A DNA stretch of 64,000 nt, from positions 1 to 64,000 of the forward strand of contig NCEV01000027.1 in NCBI GenBank assembly GCA_002280875.1, given 5' to 3'. Below, in pieces: positions 36,968 through 46,903 of the stretch. This DNA is from Caulobacter sp. 32-67-35. Lineage in GTDB: Bacteria; Pseudomonadota; Alphaproteobacteria; Caulobacterales; Caulobacteraceae. Every line of letters begins with the position of its first letter. Within the stretch, counting starts at the first letter, position 1. Position numbers and translations under genes: made by a program. The notes beneath the pieces are model-generated. The model was not told the DNA's origin. It worked only from the letters and a program-made list of their open reading frames with translations, and did not search any database.

Positions 36968-37207
36968 ATGTCCGACATTCTCGAGCGCGTGCGTAAGATC
37001 GTCATCGAGCACCTGGATGCCGATCCCGAGAAGGTCACCGAGAAGGCCAGCTTCATCGATGACCTGGGCGCCGACAGCCTCGACAACGTCGAGCTGGTGA
37101 TGGCGTTTGAAGAAGAGTTCGACATCGAAATCCCGGACGACGCCGCCGAGCACATCCAGACGGTTGGCGACGCCGTGAAGTTCATCACGGAAAAGACCGG
37201 CGCCTAA
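36968..37207 (+). CDS. acpP: Acyl carrier protein
   Basis: 79 residues, strongly acidic. The 4'-phosphopantetheine attachment is Ser37 in [18 protein letters not shown]. The 143-base gap before it probably carries its own promoter, as acpP needs high expression. GAGGGACTAACAG precedes the ATG. A strong terminator follows. Confidence 0.98.
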   Translation: MSDILERVRKIVIEHLDADPEKVTEKASFIDDLGADSLDNVELVMAFEEEFDIEIPDDAAEHIQTVGDAVKFITEKTGA

Positions 37208-37243
37208 GGGCGCCAGGTTCGCCTCTGAGGCGAACGGACTATC

Positions 37244-37289
37244 ACCGCCGCGCAGCACGGGCTCTTGCCATCGTGCGCGCGGCGGTTTT
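37244..37289 (+). terminator. Rho-independent terminator after acpP
   Basis: ACCGCCGCGC (37244-37253) pairs with GCGCGGCGGT (37277-37286), and inner GCACG (37255-37259) with CGTGC (37272-37276), followed by TTTT. It should isolate the highly expressed acpP message from fabF. A shorter inverted repeat (GTTCGCCTC / GAGGCGAAC, 37217-37235) lies just before it. Confidence 0.85.
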
Positions 37290-37379
37290 CGTATGTGGCC
37301 GAGAGTCGCGGCCTGGGGAGGCGTCGGATTCGCCCCTTCATCCCCATATGCCCACGACGACGAAGGTTAGGAGTGATCC

Positions 37380-38660
37380 ATGCGTAGAGTTGTTGTCACC
37401 GGACTGGGCCTGCTGACCCCGCTGGGTCAGGGCGTCGAAGTGTCCTGGAAGAACATCCTCGCCGGCAAGTCGGGCGCGAACCGCATCTCGGCCTTCGATC
37501 CCACCGACTACGCCTGCAAGGTGGCCTGCGAGGTTCCGCGCGTCGATGGGCGCGGTGGCGGCGGCCCTGACGTTGAAGGCGCCTTCAACCCCGACCTGAC
37601 CATGAGCCCGCGCGACCAGAAGCGCGTGGACGACTTCATCCTGTACGGCATCGCCGCCGCAGACGAGGCCGTGAAGGATTCCGGCTGGGTTCCCGAGACC
37701 GAGGAAGACCGCTACCGCACCGGCGTGATCCTCGGATCGGGTATCGGCGGCCTGTCGACCATCGCCGACACCGCGCTCGAGCTCGAGGCCAAGGGCCCGC
37801 GCAAGGTCAGCCCCTTCTTCATCTCCTCGGCCCTGATCAACCTGATCTCGGGCCAGGTTTCGATCCGCTACGGCTTCAAGGGCCCCAACCACGCCGTAGT
37901 CACGGCCTGCGCCACGGGCGCCCACGCCATCGGTGACGCCGCTCGCCTGATCAAGTACGGCGACGCCGACGTGATGGTGGCCGGCGGCGCCGAGGCGGCG
38001 GTTTGCAAGGTCGGCATCGCCGGCTTCATCGCCTGCCGCGCCGTCTCGACCGACTTCAACGACACGCCTGAAAAGGCTTCGCGTCCTTACGACCAGGACC
38101 GCGACGGCTTCGTGATGGGCGAGGGCGCTGGCGCCCTGGTGCTGGAAGAGTACGAGCACGCCAAGGCCCGCGGCGCCAAGATCTATGCCGAGGTCGTGGG
38201 CTACGGCCTGTCCGGTGACGCCTATCACATCACTGCCCCCTCCGAGGACGGCGACGGCGGCTTCCGGGCCCTGTCGGCGGCCGTGAAGGACGCTGGTCTG
38301 CAGCCGTCGGACATCGACTACGTCAACGCCCACGGCACCTCGACCATGGCCGACGGCATCGAAGCCAAGGCCGTCGAGCGGTTCCTGGGCAATCATGCCG
38401 CCAACGTGGTGATGTCGTCGACCAAGTCGATGACCGGACACCTGCTGGGCGCGGCCGGCGCCATCGAGGCCATCTTCTCGATCCTGGCCATCCGCGACCA
38501 GATCGCGCCGCCGACCATCAACCTGGATAACCCCAATGTGGAGGTCGCCATGAACCTGGCGCCCAACAAGGCTGTGCCGATGAAGATCGATGTCGCCGTT
38601 TCCAACAGCTTTGGCTTCGGCGGCACCAACGCCTCTGTCGTATTCCGTAAAATCTCGTGA
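37380..38660 (+). CDS. fabF: 3-oxoacyl-ACP synthase II
   Basis: 426 residues. Catalytic Cys177 in VVTACATGAHAIGDA; histidines in NAHGTST and MTGHLLGAAGA. Condensing enzyme of fatty-acid elongation. ATG 37380 gives MRRVVVTGLGLLTPLG. Its TGA shares bases with the GTG start of mltG. Confidence 0.97.
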   Translation: MRRVVVTGLGLLTPLGQGVEVSWKNILAGKSGANRISAFDPTDYACKVACEVPRVDGRGGGGPDVEGAFNPDLTMSPRDQKRVDDFILYGIAAADEAVKDSGWVPETEEDRYRTGVILGSGIGGLSTIADTALELEAKGPRKVSPFFISSALINLISGQVSIRYGFKGPNHAVVTACATGAHAIGDAARLIKYGDADVMVAGGAEAAVCKVGIAGFIACRAVSTDFNDTPEKASRPYDQDRDGFVMGEGAGALVLEEYEHAKARGAKIYAEVVGYGLSGDAYHITAPSEDGDGGFRALSAAVKDAGLQPSDIDYVNAHGTSTMADGIEAKAVERFLGNHAANVVMSSTKSMTGHLLGAAGAIEAIFSILAIRDQIAPPTINLDNPNVEVAMNLAPNKAVPMKIDVAVSNSFGFGGTNASVVFRKIS

Positions 38661-39733
38661 GCCGCAAAGCCGCCCCGCCGCGCAAGGCCCGCAAGCCCGA
38701 GTCGGCGTCCATCGGACGTCGGTTGATCGCCATGATCTTCGCCGCTGGCGCCACCTTGGTCGTCATCGGCATGGTGTTCGTGTTTGGCGCGATCTGGCTC
38801 TACCAGGGGCCTGGACCGGCGGCCAAGAGCGGCGACATCACGTCGGTGGTCCTGCGTCGGGGCGCCAGCGTGCCCGAGATCGCCGCCAGTCTGGAGAGCG
38901 GCGGCGTGATCCGCTCCTCGTCGATCTTCATGACGGCCGCCCAGATCACCGGCGCGGCGCGGTCGCTGAAGGCGGGCGAATACGAGTTCAAGAGCCGGGC
39001 CTCGATGGCCGAGGTGCTCGATGCGATACGCAAGGGCAAGGTGGTCCGCCACTTCGTGACCGTCCCCGAGGGCGTCACCTCGGACATGGCGGCCGACATC
39101 CTGATGCGCTCGCCGATCCTGACCGGCGTGGCGCCAACCCCGCCGGAAGGCGCGATCCTGCCCGAGACCTATCAGGTCGAGCGCGGCGAGGACCGGGCCG
39201 CCGTGCTGCAGCGGATGATGGACGACCGCGACCAACTGCTCGACGAGCTATGGCCGAAACGTCAGAAGGGCCTGCCGTTCTCGACCAAGGACGAGGCCAT
39301 GACCCTGGCCTCCATCGTCGAGAAGGAAACCGGCGTCGCCTCGGAGCGGCCGCGCGTGGCCGCCGTGTTCGTCAATCGCCTGCGCACCGGCATGCGCCTG
39401 GGTAGCGACCCGACGATCATCTATGGCCTGACCCGGGGACGGCCGCTGGGCCGTGGCATCCTGCTGTCGGAGCTGCAGCGCCAGACGGCCTACAACACCT
39501 ATCTGATCGACGGCCTGCCGCCGACGCCGATCGCCAATCCGGGCCGCGCCGCCATCGCCGCCGTACTGGACCCGCCCAAGACCGACGAGCTCTATTTCGT
39601 CGCCGACGGCACGGGCGGCCACGTGTTCGCCCGCACCCTGGAAGAGCACAACGCCAATGTCGTCAAATGGCGGCAGATCGAGCGCAGTCGCGCCGCCGCC
39701 AAGAAGCCGGCTGCGCCCCTGAGCGGGGGCTGA
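38657..39733 (+). CDS. mltG: Endolytic transglycosylase MltG (YceG-like)
   Basis: 358 residues. A short basic cytoplasmic N-terminus, one membrane helix (about residues 28-52), a LysM-like segment, then the YceG catalytic domain with LASIVEKETGVASERP (catalytic glutamate), LGSDPTIIYGL, YNTYLIDGLPPTPIANPG and LYFVADGTGGHVFARTLEEH. Cleaves nascent glycan strands. GTG start overlaps the fabF stop. Confidence 0.94.
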   Translation: MSRKAAPPRKARKPESASIGRRLIAMIFAAGATLVVIGMVFVFGAIWLYQGPGPAAKSGDITSVVLRRGASVPEIAASLESGGVIRSSSIFMTAAQITGAARSLKAGEYEFKSRASMAEVLDAIRKGKVVRHFVTVPEGVTSDMAADILMRSPILTGVAPTPPEGAILPETYQVERGEDRAAVLQRMMDDRDQLLDELWPKRQKGLPFSTKDEAMTLASIVEKETGVASERPRVAAVFVNRLRTGMRLGSDPTIIYGLTRGRPLGRGILLSELQRQTAYNTYLIDGLPPTPIANPGRAAIAAVLDPPKTDELYFVADGTGGHVFARTLEEHNANVVKWRQIERSRAAAKKPAAPLSGG

Positions 39734-39734
39734 G

Positions 39735-40616
39735 GTGGCGCTGTCGGGCATGACCGGCTTCGCCCGCGTCGAAGGCGCGCACGGAGCCTGGTCGTGGGCC
39801 GTGGAAGCTCGCAGCGTCAATGGTCGCAATCTCGAGACCCGCTTCCGCGGTCCGCCCGGTTTTGACAGCCTGGACCGCGCAGCCCGCGACGGCGCCCAGG
39901 CCCGCTTCCAGCGCGGCCAGCTGACCGTCAACATCCAGGGCAAGCGCGCCGAGGCCGTGGGCCAGACCCAGGTCAGCGTCGAGACCCTGGAGCGCTATCT
40001 GAAGGCGGGCAGCGCCTATGTCGCCACCGGCATGGTCGCCAAACCCAGTCTGGATGGCCTGCTGGCCCTGCGCGGCGTTATCGAAGTCCGCGAAGAAGAC
40101 GACGACGCCGAGACCCGCGCCGCCATTGAGGCCGCCATGGCCGGCTCCATCGCCCAGGCGCTGGACGCCCTGAAAATCGCGCGGCTGGAGGAGGGGACGG
40201 CGCTGACCCCCGTGCTCCACGGCCAGATCGACACCCTTGAGCGCCTGACCACCCAGGCCGGCGCCGAGGCCGCCGGTCAGCCCGCTGTGCTGAAAGACCG
40301 CTTCTCGCGTCGGATGACTGAACTGCTGGGTGAGGCGGCCTCTGAAGAGCGCATCGTCCAGGAAGCCGCCGCCATGGCCGTGAAGGCCGATGTGCGCGAA
40401 GAACTCGACCGCCTGGCCGGCCACGTCGCCGCCGCCCGCACCCTGCTGACCGGCGACGCCGCCGCCGGCCGCCGCCTGGATTTCCTGTCGCAGGAGTTCA
40501 TGCGCGAAGCCAATACCCTCTGCTCGAAATCGGCGCTCAGCAGCCTGACCACGATCGGTCTGGAGCTGAAGGCCACCATCGAGCAGTTCCGCGAACAGGT
40601 TCAGAACGTTGAATAA
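39735..40616 (+). CDS. YicC/YloC-family endoribonuclease-like protein
   Basis: 293 residues. N-terminal SGMTGFARVEGAHG and EARSVNGRNLETRFR, C-terminal RRLDFLSQEFMREANTL and STIGLELK-like TTIGLELKATIEQFREQVQNVE, all diagnostic of the YicC family. In E. coli YicC is a ribonuclease that affects small-RNA turnover. GTG start just after the mltG stop. Stop overlaps the gmk start. Confidence 0.93.
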   Translation: MALSGMTGFARVEGAHGAWSWAVEARSVNGRNLETRFRGPPGFDSLDRAARDGAQARFQRGQLTVNIQGKRAEAVGQTQVSVETLERYLKAGSAYVATGMVAKPSLDGLLALRGVIEVREEDDDAETRAAIEAAMAGSIAQALDALKIARLEEGTALTPVLHGQIDTLERLTTQAGAEAAGQPAVLKDRFSRRMTELLGEAASEERIVQEAAAMAVKADVREELDRLAGHVAAARTLLTGDAAAGRRLDFLSQEFMREANTLCSKSALSSLTTIGLELKATIEQFREQVQNVE

Positions 40617-41250
40617 GCCCCACCATAACACTCGCGGCCTTTTGCTGATGGTCGTCGCGCCCTCGGGCGTGGGCAAGACCTCGCTGACCCGCCGTCTGGT
40701 CGCCGACCATGGCGACCTGCACCTGTCGATCAGCGCCACCACGCGCGAGCCCCGTCCGGGCGAGCACGACGGCCGCGACTACCACTTCGTCAGCCACGAA
40801 AAATTCCAGGAGATGATCGCGGCGGACGCGTTCCTCGAGTGGGCCGAGGTCTATGGCAATTTCTACGGCAGCCCCAAGCCGCCGATCATGGAGGCGCTGG
40901 ATCGCGGCGAGAGCGCGCTGTTCGACATCGACTTCCAGGGCGCGATGAAGGTGCACAAGCAGGCCGGCGCCGACAGCGTGCTGGTCTATATCCTGCCGCC
41001 GTCCCTGGCCGAGATGAGCCGCCGCCTGCATGCCCGCAGCCAGGACAGCGAAGAGGTCATCCATCGCCGCCTGGCCCGCGCCAAGGACGAGGTCGCCGCC
41101 TGGGAGCAGTTCGACTACGTCATCCTCAACGACGACTTCGACCGCGCCTATTCGGACCTGGCCCACATCTATCACGCCGAGCGCCAGAAGCGGGTTCGCA
41201 ACCCGTGGATCGGGGAACTGGTCAAGGACCTGCTAGCGGAAGAAATCTAA
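40609..41250 (+). CDS. gmk: Guanylate kinase
   Basis: 213 residues. P-loop VVAPSGVGKTSL, ISATTREPRPGEHDGRDYHFVS GMP-binding segment (split in two when read), and VLVYILPPSLAEM. Phosphorylates GMP and dGMP. The start appears to be TTG 40609, inside the end of the YicC gene; an ATG at 40648 would begin right at the P-loop strand and is less likely. Converges with rsmA, overlapping by 4 bases. Confidence 0.95.
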   Translation: MNKPHHNTRGLLLMVVAPSGVGKTSLTRRLVADHGDLHLSISATTREPRPGEHDGRDYHFVSHEKFQEMIAADAFLEWAEVYGNFYGSPKPPIMEALDRGESALFDIDFQGAMKVHKQAGADSVLVYILPPSLAEMSRRLHARSQDSEEVIHRRLARAKDEVAAWEQFDYVILNDDFDRAYSDLAHIYHAERQKRVRNPWIGELVKDLLAEEI

Positions 41251-42068
41251 ACCAGAGTCGCCCGCGCCAGAGCCAGAAAGCCCTCGATCGGCACGTTCTC
41301 GGCGCGGATGTCGGGGCTGATGCCGGCCTTTTCGCACAGCTCGCCGCCGCCCAGCGCCTTAAGACTGGAGCGCAGCATCTTGCGGCGCTGGCCGAAGGCG
41401 GCGGCGGTGACGCGCTCCAGGGCGGCCAGTTCGTTGGCGGGCGGAATGACGGCGCGCGGGATCAGACGGATCACAGCCGAATTGACCTTGGGCGGCGGGG
41501 TGAAGGCGCGGGCGGGCAGGTCCATCACCACCTTGGCCTCGCAGACGGTCTGGGCGATCACGGCCAGGCGGCCATAGGCGTCGTCATTGACCTGGGCGGC
41601 GATGCGCTCGGCCACTTCCTTCTGGAACATCAGGGTCATCGACACGGGCAGGAACGGGCCCGTCAGCCAGTTGATCAGCAGCTGGGTGCCGACATTGTAG
41701 GGCAGGTTGGCCACGACATGGGCCGGAACGCCGCCCACGGCCTTTGCCGCATCCACCTTCAGGGCGTCGCCCTGTACGACTTCCAGCCGCTGGTCGGCGG
41801 CTTCGGAGAGCTCTGCCAGGATCGGCATGAAGCGGCTGTCCATCTCGATGGCCACGACGCGGGCGCCGGTCTCCAGCAGGGCGCGGGTCAGGCCGCCGGG
41901 ACCGGGGCCCACCTCGACCACCACATCAGCGGGGCCGATCCCGGCGAGCCGCGCGATCTTGCGGGTGATGTTGAGGTCCAGCAGGAAGTGCTGACCAAAG
42001 CTCTTGCGGGCCAGAAGGTCGTGACGCTCCAGGGCGTCGCGCAGCGGCGGCATGTCGGCCAGGCTCAT
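41247..42068 (-). CDS. rsmA: 16S rRNA dimethyladenosine transferase
   Basis: 273 residues. SAM-binding VVVEVGPGPGGLTRAL, catalytic NLPYNVGTQLL, and C-terminal FGQRRKMLRSSLKAL. Dimethylates two adenines near the 3' end of 16S rRNA late in 30S assembly. N-terminal KSFGQHFLLDLNI is typical. Last gene of the lptF-lptG-lptD-surA-pdxA-rsmA run. Confidence 0.97.
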   Translation of the reverse strand: MSLADMPPLRDALERHDLLARKSFGQHFLLDLNITRKIARLAGIGPADVVVEVGPGPGGLTRALLETGARVVAIEMDSRFMPILAELSEAADQRLEVVQGDALKVDAAKAVGGVPAHVVANLPYNVGTQLLINWLTGPFLPVSMTLMFQKEVAERIAAQVNDDAYGRLAVIAQTVCEAKVVMDLPARAFTPPPKVNSAVIRLIPRAVIPPANELAALERVTAAAFGQRRKMLRSSLKALGGGELCEKAGISPDIRAENVPIEGFLALARATLV

Positions 42069-42092
42069 GGTCTTGGATCTCGAACGAAAAGG

Positions 42093-43094
42093 TCAGGCCG
42101 CGCGGCGGGCGGCGATCTGGGCCGCCAGCCGGATGGCGGCGATCAGGCTATCGGCTCGGGCCAGGCCGCGTCCAGCAATGTCGAAGCCGGTGCCGTGGTC
42201 GGGCGAGGTGCGGACGATGGGCAGGCCCAGGGTGACGTTCACGCCGCTCCAGAAGTCGAGCATCTTGACCGGGATCAGGGCCTGGTCGTGATACATGCAC
42301 AGCACGGCGTCATAGCGGGCGCGCGCTTCGGCGTGGAACAGGGTGTCGGCGGGGGCGGGGCCCAGGACCTCGACGCCCAGGTCGCGCAGCACGCGGGCGG
42401 CGGGCTCGATGATCTCGATCTCCTCGCGGCCCAGCGCCCCGCTCTCGCCCGCGTGGGGATTGAGGGCCGCCACCGCCAGGCGAGGTCTGGCGATGCCGAA
42501 GTCGCGTTTGAGAGCCTGGTTGGTCACCATGCCGGCCGTGACGATGGCTTCCACCGACAGGGCGGCCGAGACATCGTTCAGCGCCTTGTGGATCGTCACC
42601 AGGGTGGCGCGCAGGCCGCCGGCGGTCAGCATCATCACCGGGCCGCGAACACCCTCGTGAGGCGCTCCGGCGGTCAGTTCGGCGAGAAACTCGGTATGGC
42701 CCGGAAAGCTGAAGCCCGCATCGTAGAGCGGGGCCTTGGCGATGGGGGCGGTGACCAGACCCGACACCGCGCCGGACAGCGCCAGACCGGCGCCGGTCTC
42801 GATGCAGCGGATGATCTGGGCGGCGTGGGCGCTGGAGGGCTGGCCGGCGACAACGGGGCTCAGCAGGGCAACGTCCAGAACGGGCAGGGCGGTCGGGAAA
42901 ACGTCCAGGGTCTCTGCAGGCCCCGTCACGGTCTTGACCTTGACGCCCGAGCCGGCCGAGGCCAGCAGCCGGGCGTCGCCCACCACCATGAACGGCGGCC
43001 CCTCCCAACGGAGCGCCGCCCAGGCCTTGGCGATGATCTCGGCCCCGACGCCGGCGGGATCGCCAGCGCTCAGGGCCAGGGGCTTGGTCTTCAA
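42093..43094 (-). CDS. pdxA: 4-hydroxythreonine-4-phosphate dehydrogenase
   Basis: 333 residues from a TTG start at 43092-43094 that overlaps the surA stop (TTGA). SAGDPAGVGAEI at the N-terminus, PGHTEFLAEL, NPHAGESGALGREE and DQALIPVKMLDF are PdxA signatures. Step in pyridoxal-phosphate synthesis. A longer upstream frame lies inside surA and shows no homology, which supports the TTG start. Confidence 0.94.
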   Translation of the reverse strand: MKTKPLALSAGDPAGVGAEIIAKAWAALRWEGPPFMVVGDARLLASAGSGVKVKTVTGPAETLDVFPTALPVLDVALLSPVVAGQPSSAHAAQIIRCIETGAGLALSGAVSGLVTAPIAKAPLYDAGFSFPGHTEFLAELTAGAPHEGVRGPVMMLTAGGLRATLVTIHKALNDVSAALSVEAIVTAGMVTNQALKRDFGIARPRLAVAALNPHAGESGALGREEIEIIEPAARVLRDLGVEVLGPAPADTLFHAEARARYDAVLCMYHDQALIPVKMLDFWSGVNVTLGLPIVRTSPDHGTGFDIAGRGLARADSLIAAIRLAAQIAARRAA

Positions 43095-44446
43095 CGGGTT
43101 TCTATGGTCGCCGAGTTGCGGAGGTCGCGCAGGTAGCGCTTGGAGATCAGGGCCAGTTGCTGGCCGCGCAGGCGGTTCTCGATCTGGTCGTGCGTCGGCG
43201 CGCCGCCGCCCGACTGACGCTTGCCGCACACGGCGATCAGGTGAAGGCCGGCGTCGGTACGGATGGGATCCGAAACCTGACCGATCTCCAGGGCGGTGGC
43301 CGCCGCCTGGAAGGCCGGAGCCAGGTCGGTGATCTCGGCTTCACCGAGGTCGCCCGCGACCAGACCGTCCACCTTGCTGGCGGCGGGCTCAAGGGTGGAG
43401 CAGCTGGTGATCTGAGGCTTCAGCGCCAGCAGGGCGCTGTTGGCGGCCTCGACCTGCTGGGCTGTCGCGTCCGCGGCCAGCGGATAGGCGACCTGTTTCA
43501 GGTCGACCAGAGCCGTCTTGGCGCCAGCGCGCTTGTCACGCAGGTAGATGATGTAGACGCCATCGCGGACCGGGATCGGGCGCGACAGCTGGCCGGGACG
43601 CAGCTCTTCGAGCGCGGCGTCGACCTCGGGGGGCATCTCTCCAGGGCTGATCCAGCCGGCGTCGCCGCCGTTGGCCGCCGTGGCCGCCGATGAAAACTGG
43701 CGGGCGACGGCCGGGAAGGGCGCGCCCTGCTGCATCTGGGCGACCAGCTGGGTCGCGCCATTGACGGCCGTCTCCATGCCGCCGACGCGAACGGCGTCGA
43801 TGAACACTTCGCTGACCTGATACTGCGGCTTGCTGGCCGACTCGGCCAGGCGGCGCTGATAGGCCTTGATCTGGTCTTCGCCGACCCGCAGGCGCGAGCC
43901 ATAGCGTCCGCTGATCCAGCTCTGCCAGCTGCTGTCGATACGGATCTGCGAGCGGAAGGTCTCGGCGCCAACGCCCTGAGCCGCCAGCTGGGCCAGCAGT
44001 TGAGCGCCGGTCATGTTGGCGCTGTTGCCCTTGGCGATCTCGTCGATCTGGTCGTCGACTTCCTTGTCGGTCGAGATGATCGTGATCTTCTGGGCCTTCT
44101 CGACCCGTCGCAGTTCCTGCAGCTGGACCTGCTCATCGATCAGCGAGCGCAGGGCTTCCTGCTCCAGCTGGGGCAGGTTTTCCTGGGTGGGCTGGACGCC
44201 AGAGCTGATCATCAGCAGGCGCATGCGCTGCATCAGGTCGTAGCTGGAGACGATGTCGTCGTTCACAACAGCCGCAACGCTCTCCGACAGCCCGCGCGGC
44301 GGCGCAGCCGGCGCCGCGACCACCGGGGGCGCTGCAGTTTCGGCGTCTTGAGCGAAGGCGGGCGCGCCGAGGCTCGCCATGGCCAGGGCGATGAGGGACG
44401 CGGCGCCAGCCGCGGCAAGGGTCTTCACGCTACGCGCAGGCCGCAT
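43091..44446 (-). CDS. surA: SurA-like periplasmic chaperone / peptidyl-prolyl isomerase
   Basis: 451 residues with a signal peptide (ALAMASLGAPAFAQ). SurA N-terminal helix region (ESVAAVVNDDIVSSYDLMQRMRLL), then a parvulin domain (VSEVFIDAV, FSSAATAANGGDAGWISPGEMPPE) and a second, weaker one. Escorts unfolded porins and LptD to the BAM complex. Placement right after lptD and before pdxA is the usual order. Confidence 0.92.
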   Translation of the reverse strand: MRPARSVKTLAAAGAASLIALAMASLGAPAFAQDAETAAPPVVAAPAAPPRGLSESVAAVVNDDIVSSYDLMQRMRLLMISSGVQPTQENLPQLEQEALRSLIDEQVQLQELRRVEKAQKITIISTDKEVDDQIDEIAKGNSANMTGAQLLAQLAAQGVGAETFRSQIRIDSSWQSWISGRYGSRLRVGEDQIKAYQRRLAESASKPQYQVSEVFIDAVRVGGMETAVNGATQLVAQMQQGAPFPAVARQFSSAATAANGGDAGWISPGEMPPEVDAALEELRPGQLSRPIPVRDGVYIIYLRDKRAGAKTALVDLKQVAYPLAADATAQQVEAANSALLALKPQITSCSTLEPAASKVDGLVAGDLGEAEITDLAPAFQAAATALEIGQVSDPIRTDAGLHLIAVCGKRQSGGGAPTHDQIENRLRGQQLALISKRYLRDLRNSATIETR

Positions 44447-44526
44447 GGGTAGTGTCGTTCCTCTAGGCGCGACGTGCCGATCACGCGCGCGAAAATCACG
44501 CGCGCCGGCGGCGACGCGAGACTAAT

Positions 44527-46881
44527 TTACTGGCTGTACCCTGTATCACCCAATGTGGCGAGGGTTAGGCGAAACACGATCGACTCGTCGGCTTGCAGCT
44601 TCAGGCCGCCCGTTGAGGCCTGGCTGAAACGGTCCTCGTTTTGATAGATGACGTCGATGCGGATGCAGTCGTCGGCATAGACCACGCCCAGATCGCGGCG
44701 GCGCCAGACGCCAGCCACCAGGTCCTGCTGGCCATAGGCGGTGATGCCCCACTTCTTGGTCAGGTTCAGCTGGCCGCGAAGTTCGAAGGTCTCCAGCGGG
44801 AAGCCGCCGGCGTCCTGCTGGTCCTTGATGTAGCGAACCGCGCCGTTGGCGATCTTGTGATAGGCGTCGACGCCCGCCTCGATGCGGCGGAACTTGTTGC
44901 TGGCCAGGTCTGGCGCATAGCGGGTGCGAACGGAGGCGTTGACGCCGCGGATCGGCGTGATGGTGGCCGCCACGATCCAGTCGGACGACTTGTTCTGCAG
45001 GCCCGAGCGAGCGGGCAGCAAGGGGTCGAACTCGGAGCGGTAGCTGCGGCCGATCAGGAGGCTGGCGCCTCGGGTATCCTTGTACTTGACGGTGGCGCGC
45101 GCGCCGACGTTCAGGCGCTGACCGCCCTCATACAGATCAAAGCCCGGCGACTTGTTGGCGCGGAAGAGGTTGGTCTCGTCGAACTCGAACGAGGTGCTGT
45201 CTTCGTTGTAGAGATAGGTCGTCGTCCCCGAGGTTCCCACCACGATCGGCACGCGGCGGCTTTCGGAGCCGGCGGCGACCTGGGCCAGGGGCTCCAGCAC
45301 AATCGTGCCGCCCTTGAGCGCCTTGAAGAAGGGGTAGGCGAAATCAACGCCGGTCACGCCAAGGGCGCGTGAATAGGTCCGGCTGTCCTCGGTTCCGGGC
45401 AGGTCGGACATGCGATAGGCGTCGCCCCTGGCCTGGGCAAAGGGCGAGACGCGCACGCCCGATTTCAGGGTCAGGGTCGAGCGCCAGTCGGCGCTCAGGC
45501 TGCCGCGCTGGCTGTCGACGCCGTCCAGCGTCGCGCCATAGGGCGACTCGGCGCGGGTTAGCATCACCCCGGCGCCCTGCAGCCGCAGACGTCCGCCCAG
45601 CACCGGCGATTCCGGCTGCCAGCGACCTTCGACGAGCGGTCCGATCAGGGGAAAGACGTCGCTGTTTTCGAAACTGGCCAGGCCCGTGACGGCGTCGATC
45701 CCCGACACCCGCAGGCCCTGTACGGAGACGGCGGAAAGGGACAGGTACGACCGCTTGTCCTGGCGCGTGGCGTAGATCTGCGAGCTGAGACGGCGGTCCT
45801 CGCTCGTGAACAGCCCGCGCTGCTGGTAGACGTCGTTGATCGTATAGTTGTCGAACAGCAGCTTGTCGGACGTGCGCTCGGCGCTGAAGCCCCACTTCCA
45901 CTTGTCGTTGATATCGAACAGGCCCCTGGCCAGGATGTAGCTGCGCGCCGTGGCCTCGCCAAACCGCTCGCCGCGGTTGTCGATGTCCTTTTCGTAGGTC
46001 AGGCCGCCCCGGATTTCGGCGCTGCCGGAATAGAACCGCTTGCGCCAGTGGGCGTTGAGGAACGGGTTAACACTTGAATTGATCTGGGGACTTAGGACGA
46101 TATCCTGAGACGGCGAGATCACATGCAGATAGGGCTGCTGGTAGGACATGCCGCGCCGCTTGGACGCGCCCAGCTTGGGCGTCAGGAAGCCCGAACTGCG
46201 CGTGGCCTGCGGATCGGGGTGCCAGAACACTGGCAGATACATCAGCGGCGCGCCCCACAGGCGAATGACCGCGTTCTTGTAGTAGACGAGCTGGCGGTTC
46301 TGATCCTGGACCACCTTGTCGGCGGCGACCGACCAGGTGGGGGTCGGCTTTTCGGCGCAGATTTCGCAGGGCGTGTAGATCGCCCGGTTGAGCTCCTGGA
46401 TGTCTTCGTTGCGCCGGATGGCCGAGACGGCGGCGATCTTGACGTTGTTGTCCATGCGGGCCGAGAAGCCCATGGCGAAGCCAGCCTTCAGGTCCTTGTC
46501 CAGCGTCATCTCGTCGGCGAACTGCGCCGTCCCGTCGGCATTGATCAAAGCGACCTTGCCCTTGGCGGTGATGACGCCGGCCTTGGTGTCGTAGATCACT
46601 TCCTCGGCGCGCAGGGTGCGGCCCTGGTAGCGCGCCTCGACATCGCCGCGCGCGGTCAGGATCTCGCTTTTGTCGTCGCGGATCAGCAGGTCGGATTCGA
46701 GATAGTAGCCCTCTTCGCCCAGGCCGTCGGACGGCGGCGCCCTGATGACCGGCGCGGCGGGCGCGCTGACCAGCGGCTGCTGGGCATGCGCTGCGGAAGC
46801 GGCCAGCACCAGCGAGGCGACACCGGCGAGCAGACGCAAGCGACCCGGCAGGGACGACGCGCCTTGACGCTGATCCTTCAT
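44527..46881 (-). CDS. lptD: LPS-assembly outer-membrane protein LptD
   Basis: 784 residues from ATG 46879-46881 (an upstream extension runs into lptG). Signal peptide ending SAAHAQ. OstA-type N-terminal domain (EILTARGDVEARYQGRTLRA), then a long C-terminal beta-barrel. Cysteines at TPCEICAEK and YADDCIRID could form the interdomain disulfides. Inserts LPS into the outer leaflet. An 80-base gap separates it from surA. Confidence 0.93.
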   Translation of the reverse strand: MKDQRQGASSLPGRLRLLAGVASLVLAASAAHAQQPLVSAPAAPVIRAPPSDGLGEEGYYLESDLLIRDDKSEILTARGDVEARYQGRTLRAEEVIYDTKAGVITAKGKVALINADGTAQFADEMTLDKDLKAGFAMGFSARMDNNVKIAAVSAIRRNEDIQELNRAIYTPCEICAEKPTPTWSVAADKVVQDQNRQLVYYKNAVIRLWGAPLMYLPVFWHPDPQATRSSGFLTPKLGASKRRGMSYQQPYLHVISPSQDIVLSPQINSSVNPFLNAHWRKRFYSGSAEIRGGLTYEKDIDNRGERFGEATARSYILARGLFDINDKWKWGFSAERTSDKLLFDNYTINDVYQQRGLFTSEDRRLSSQIYATRQDKRSYLSLSAVSVQGLRVSGIDAVTGLASFENSDVFPLIGPLVEGRWQPESPVLGGRLRLQGAGVMLTRAESPYGATLDGVDSQRGSLSADWRSTLTLKSGVRVSPFAQARGDAYRMSDLPGTEDSRTYSRALGVTGVDFAYPFFKALKGGTIVLEPLAQVAAGSESRRVPIVVGTSGTTTYLYNEDSTSFEFDETNLFRANKSPGFDLYEGGQRLNVGARATVKYKDTRGASLLIGRSYRSEFDPLLPARSGLQNKSSDWIVAATITPIRGVNASVRTRYAPDLASNKFRRIEAGVDAYHKIANGAVRYIKDQQDAGGFPLETFELRGQLNLTKKWGITAYGQQDLVAGVWRRRDLGVVYADDCIRIDVIYQNEDRFSQASTGGLKLQADESIVFRLTLATLGDTGYSQ

Positions 46882-46903
46882 GAACGACCTCGGAGACACG
46901 GAC

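Noticed and set aside
40839..43136. 765-codon open frame on the plus strand across gmk, rsmA and pdxA
   Set aside because: It crosses three recognised genes in wrong frames or antisense, with low-complexity translation and no start context.
44350..46100. CtrA-type TTAAC half-sites in the window
   Set aside because: Only isolated half-sites were seen, for example near 46066 inside lptD and 27533 near dnaB, without the second half at the right spacing.
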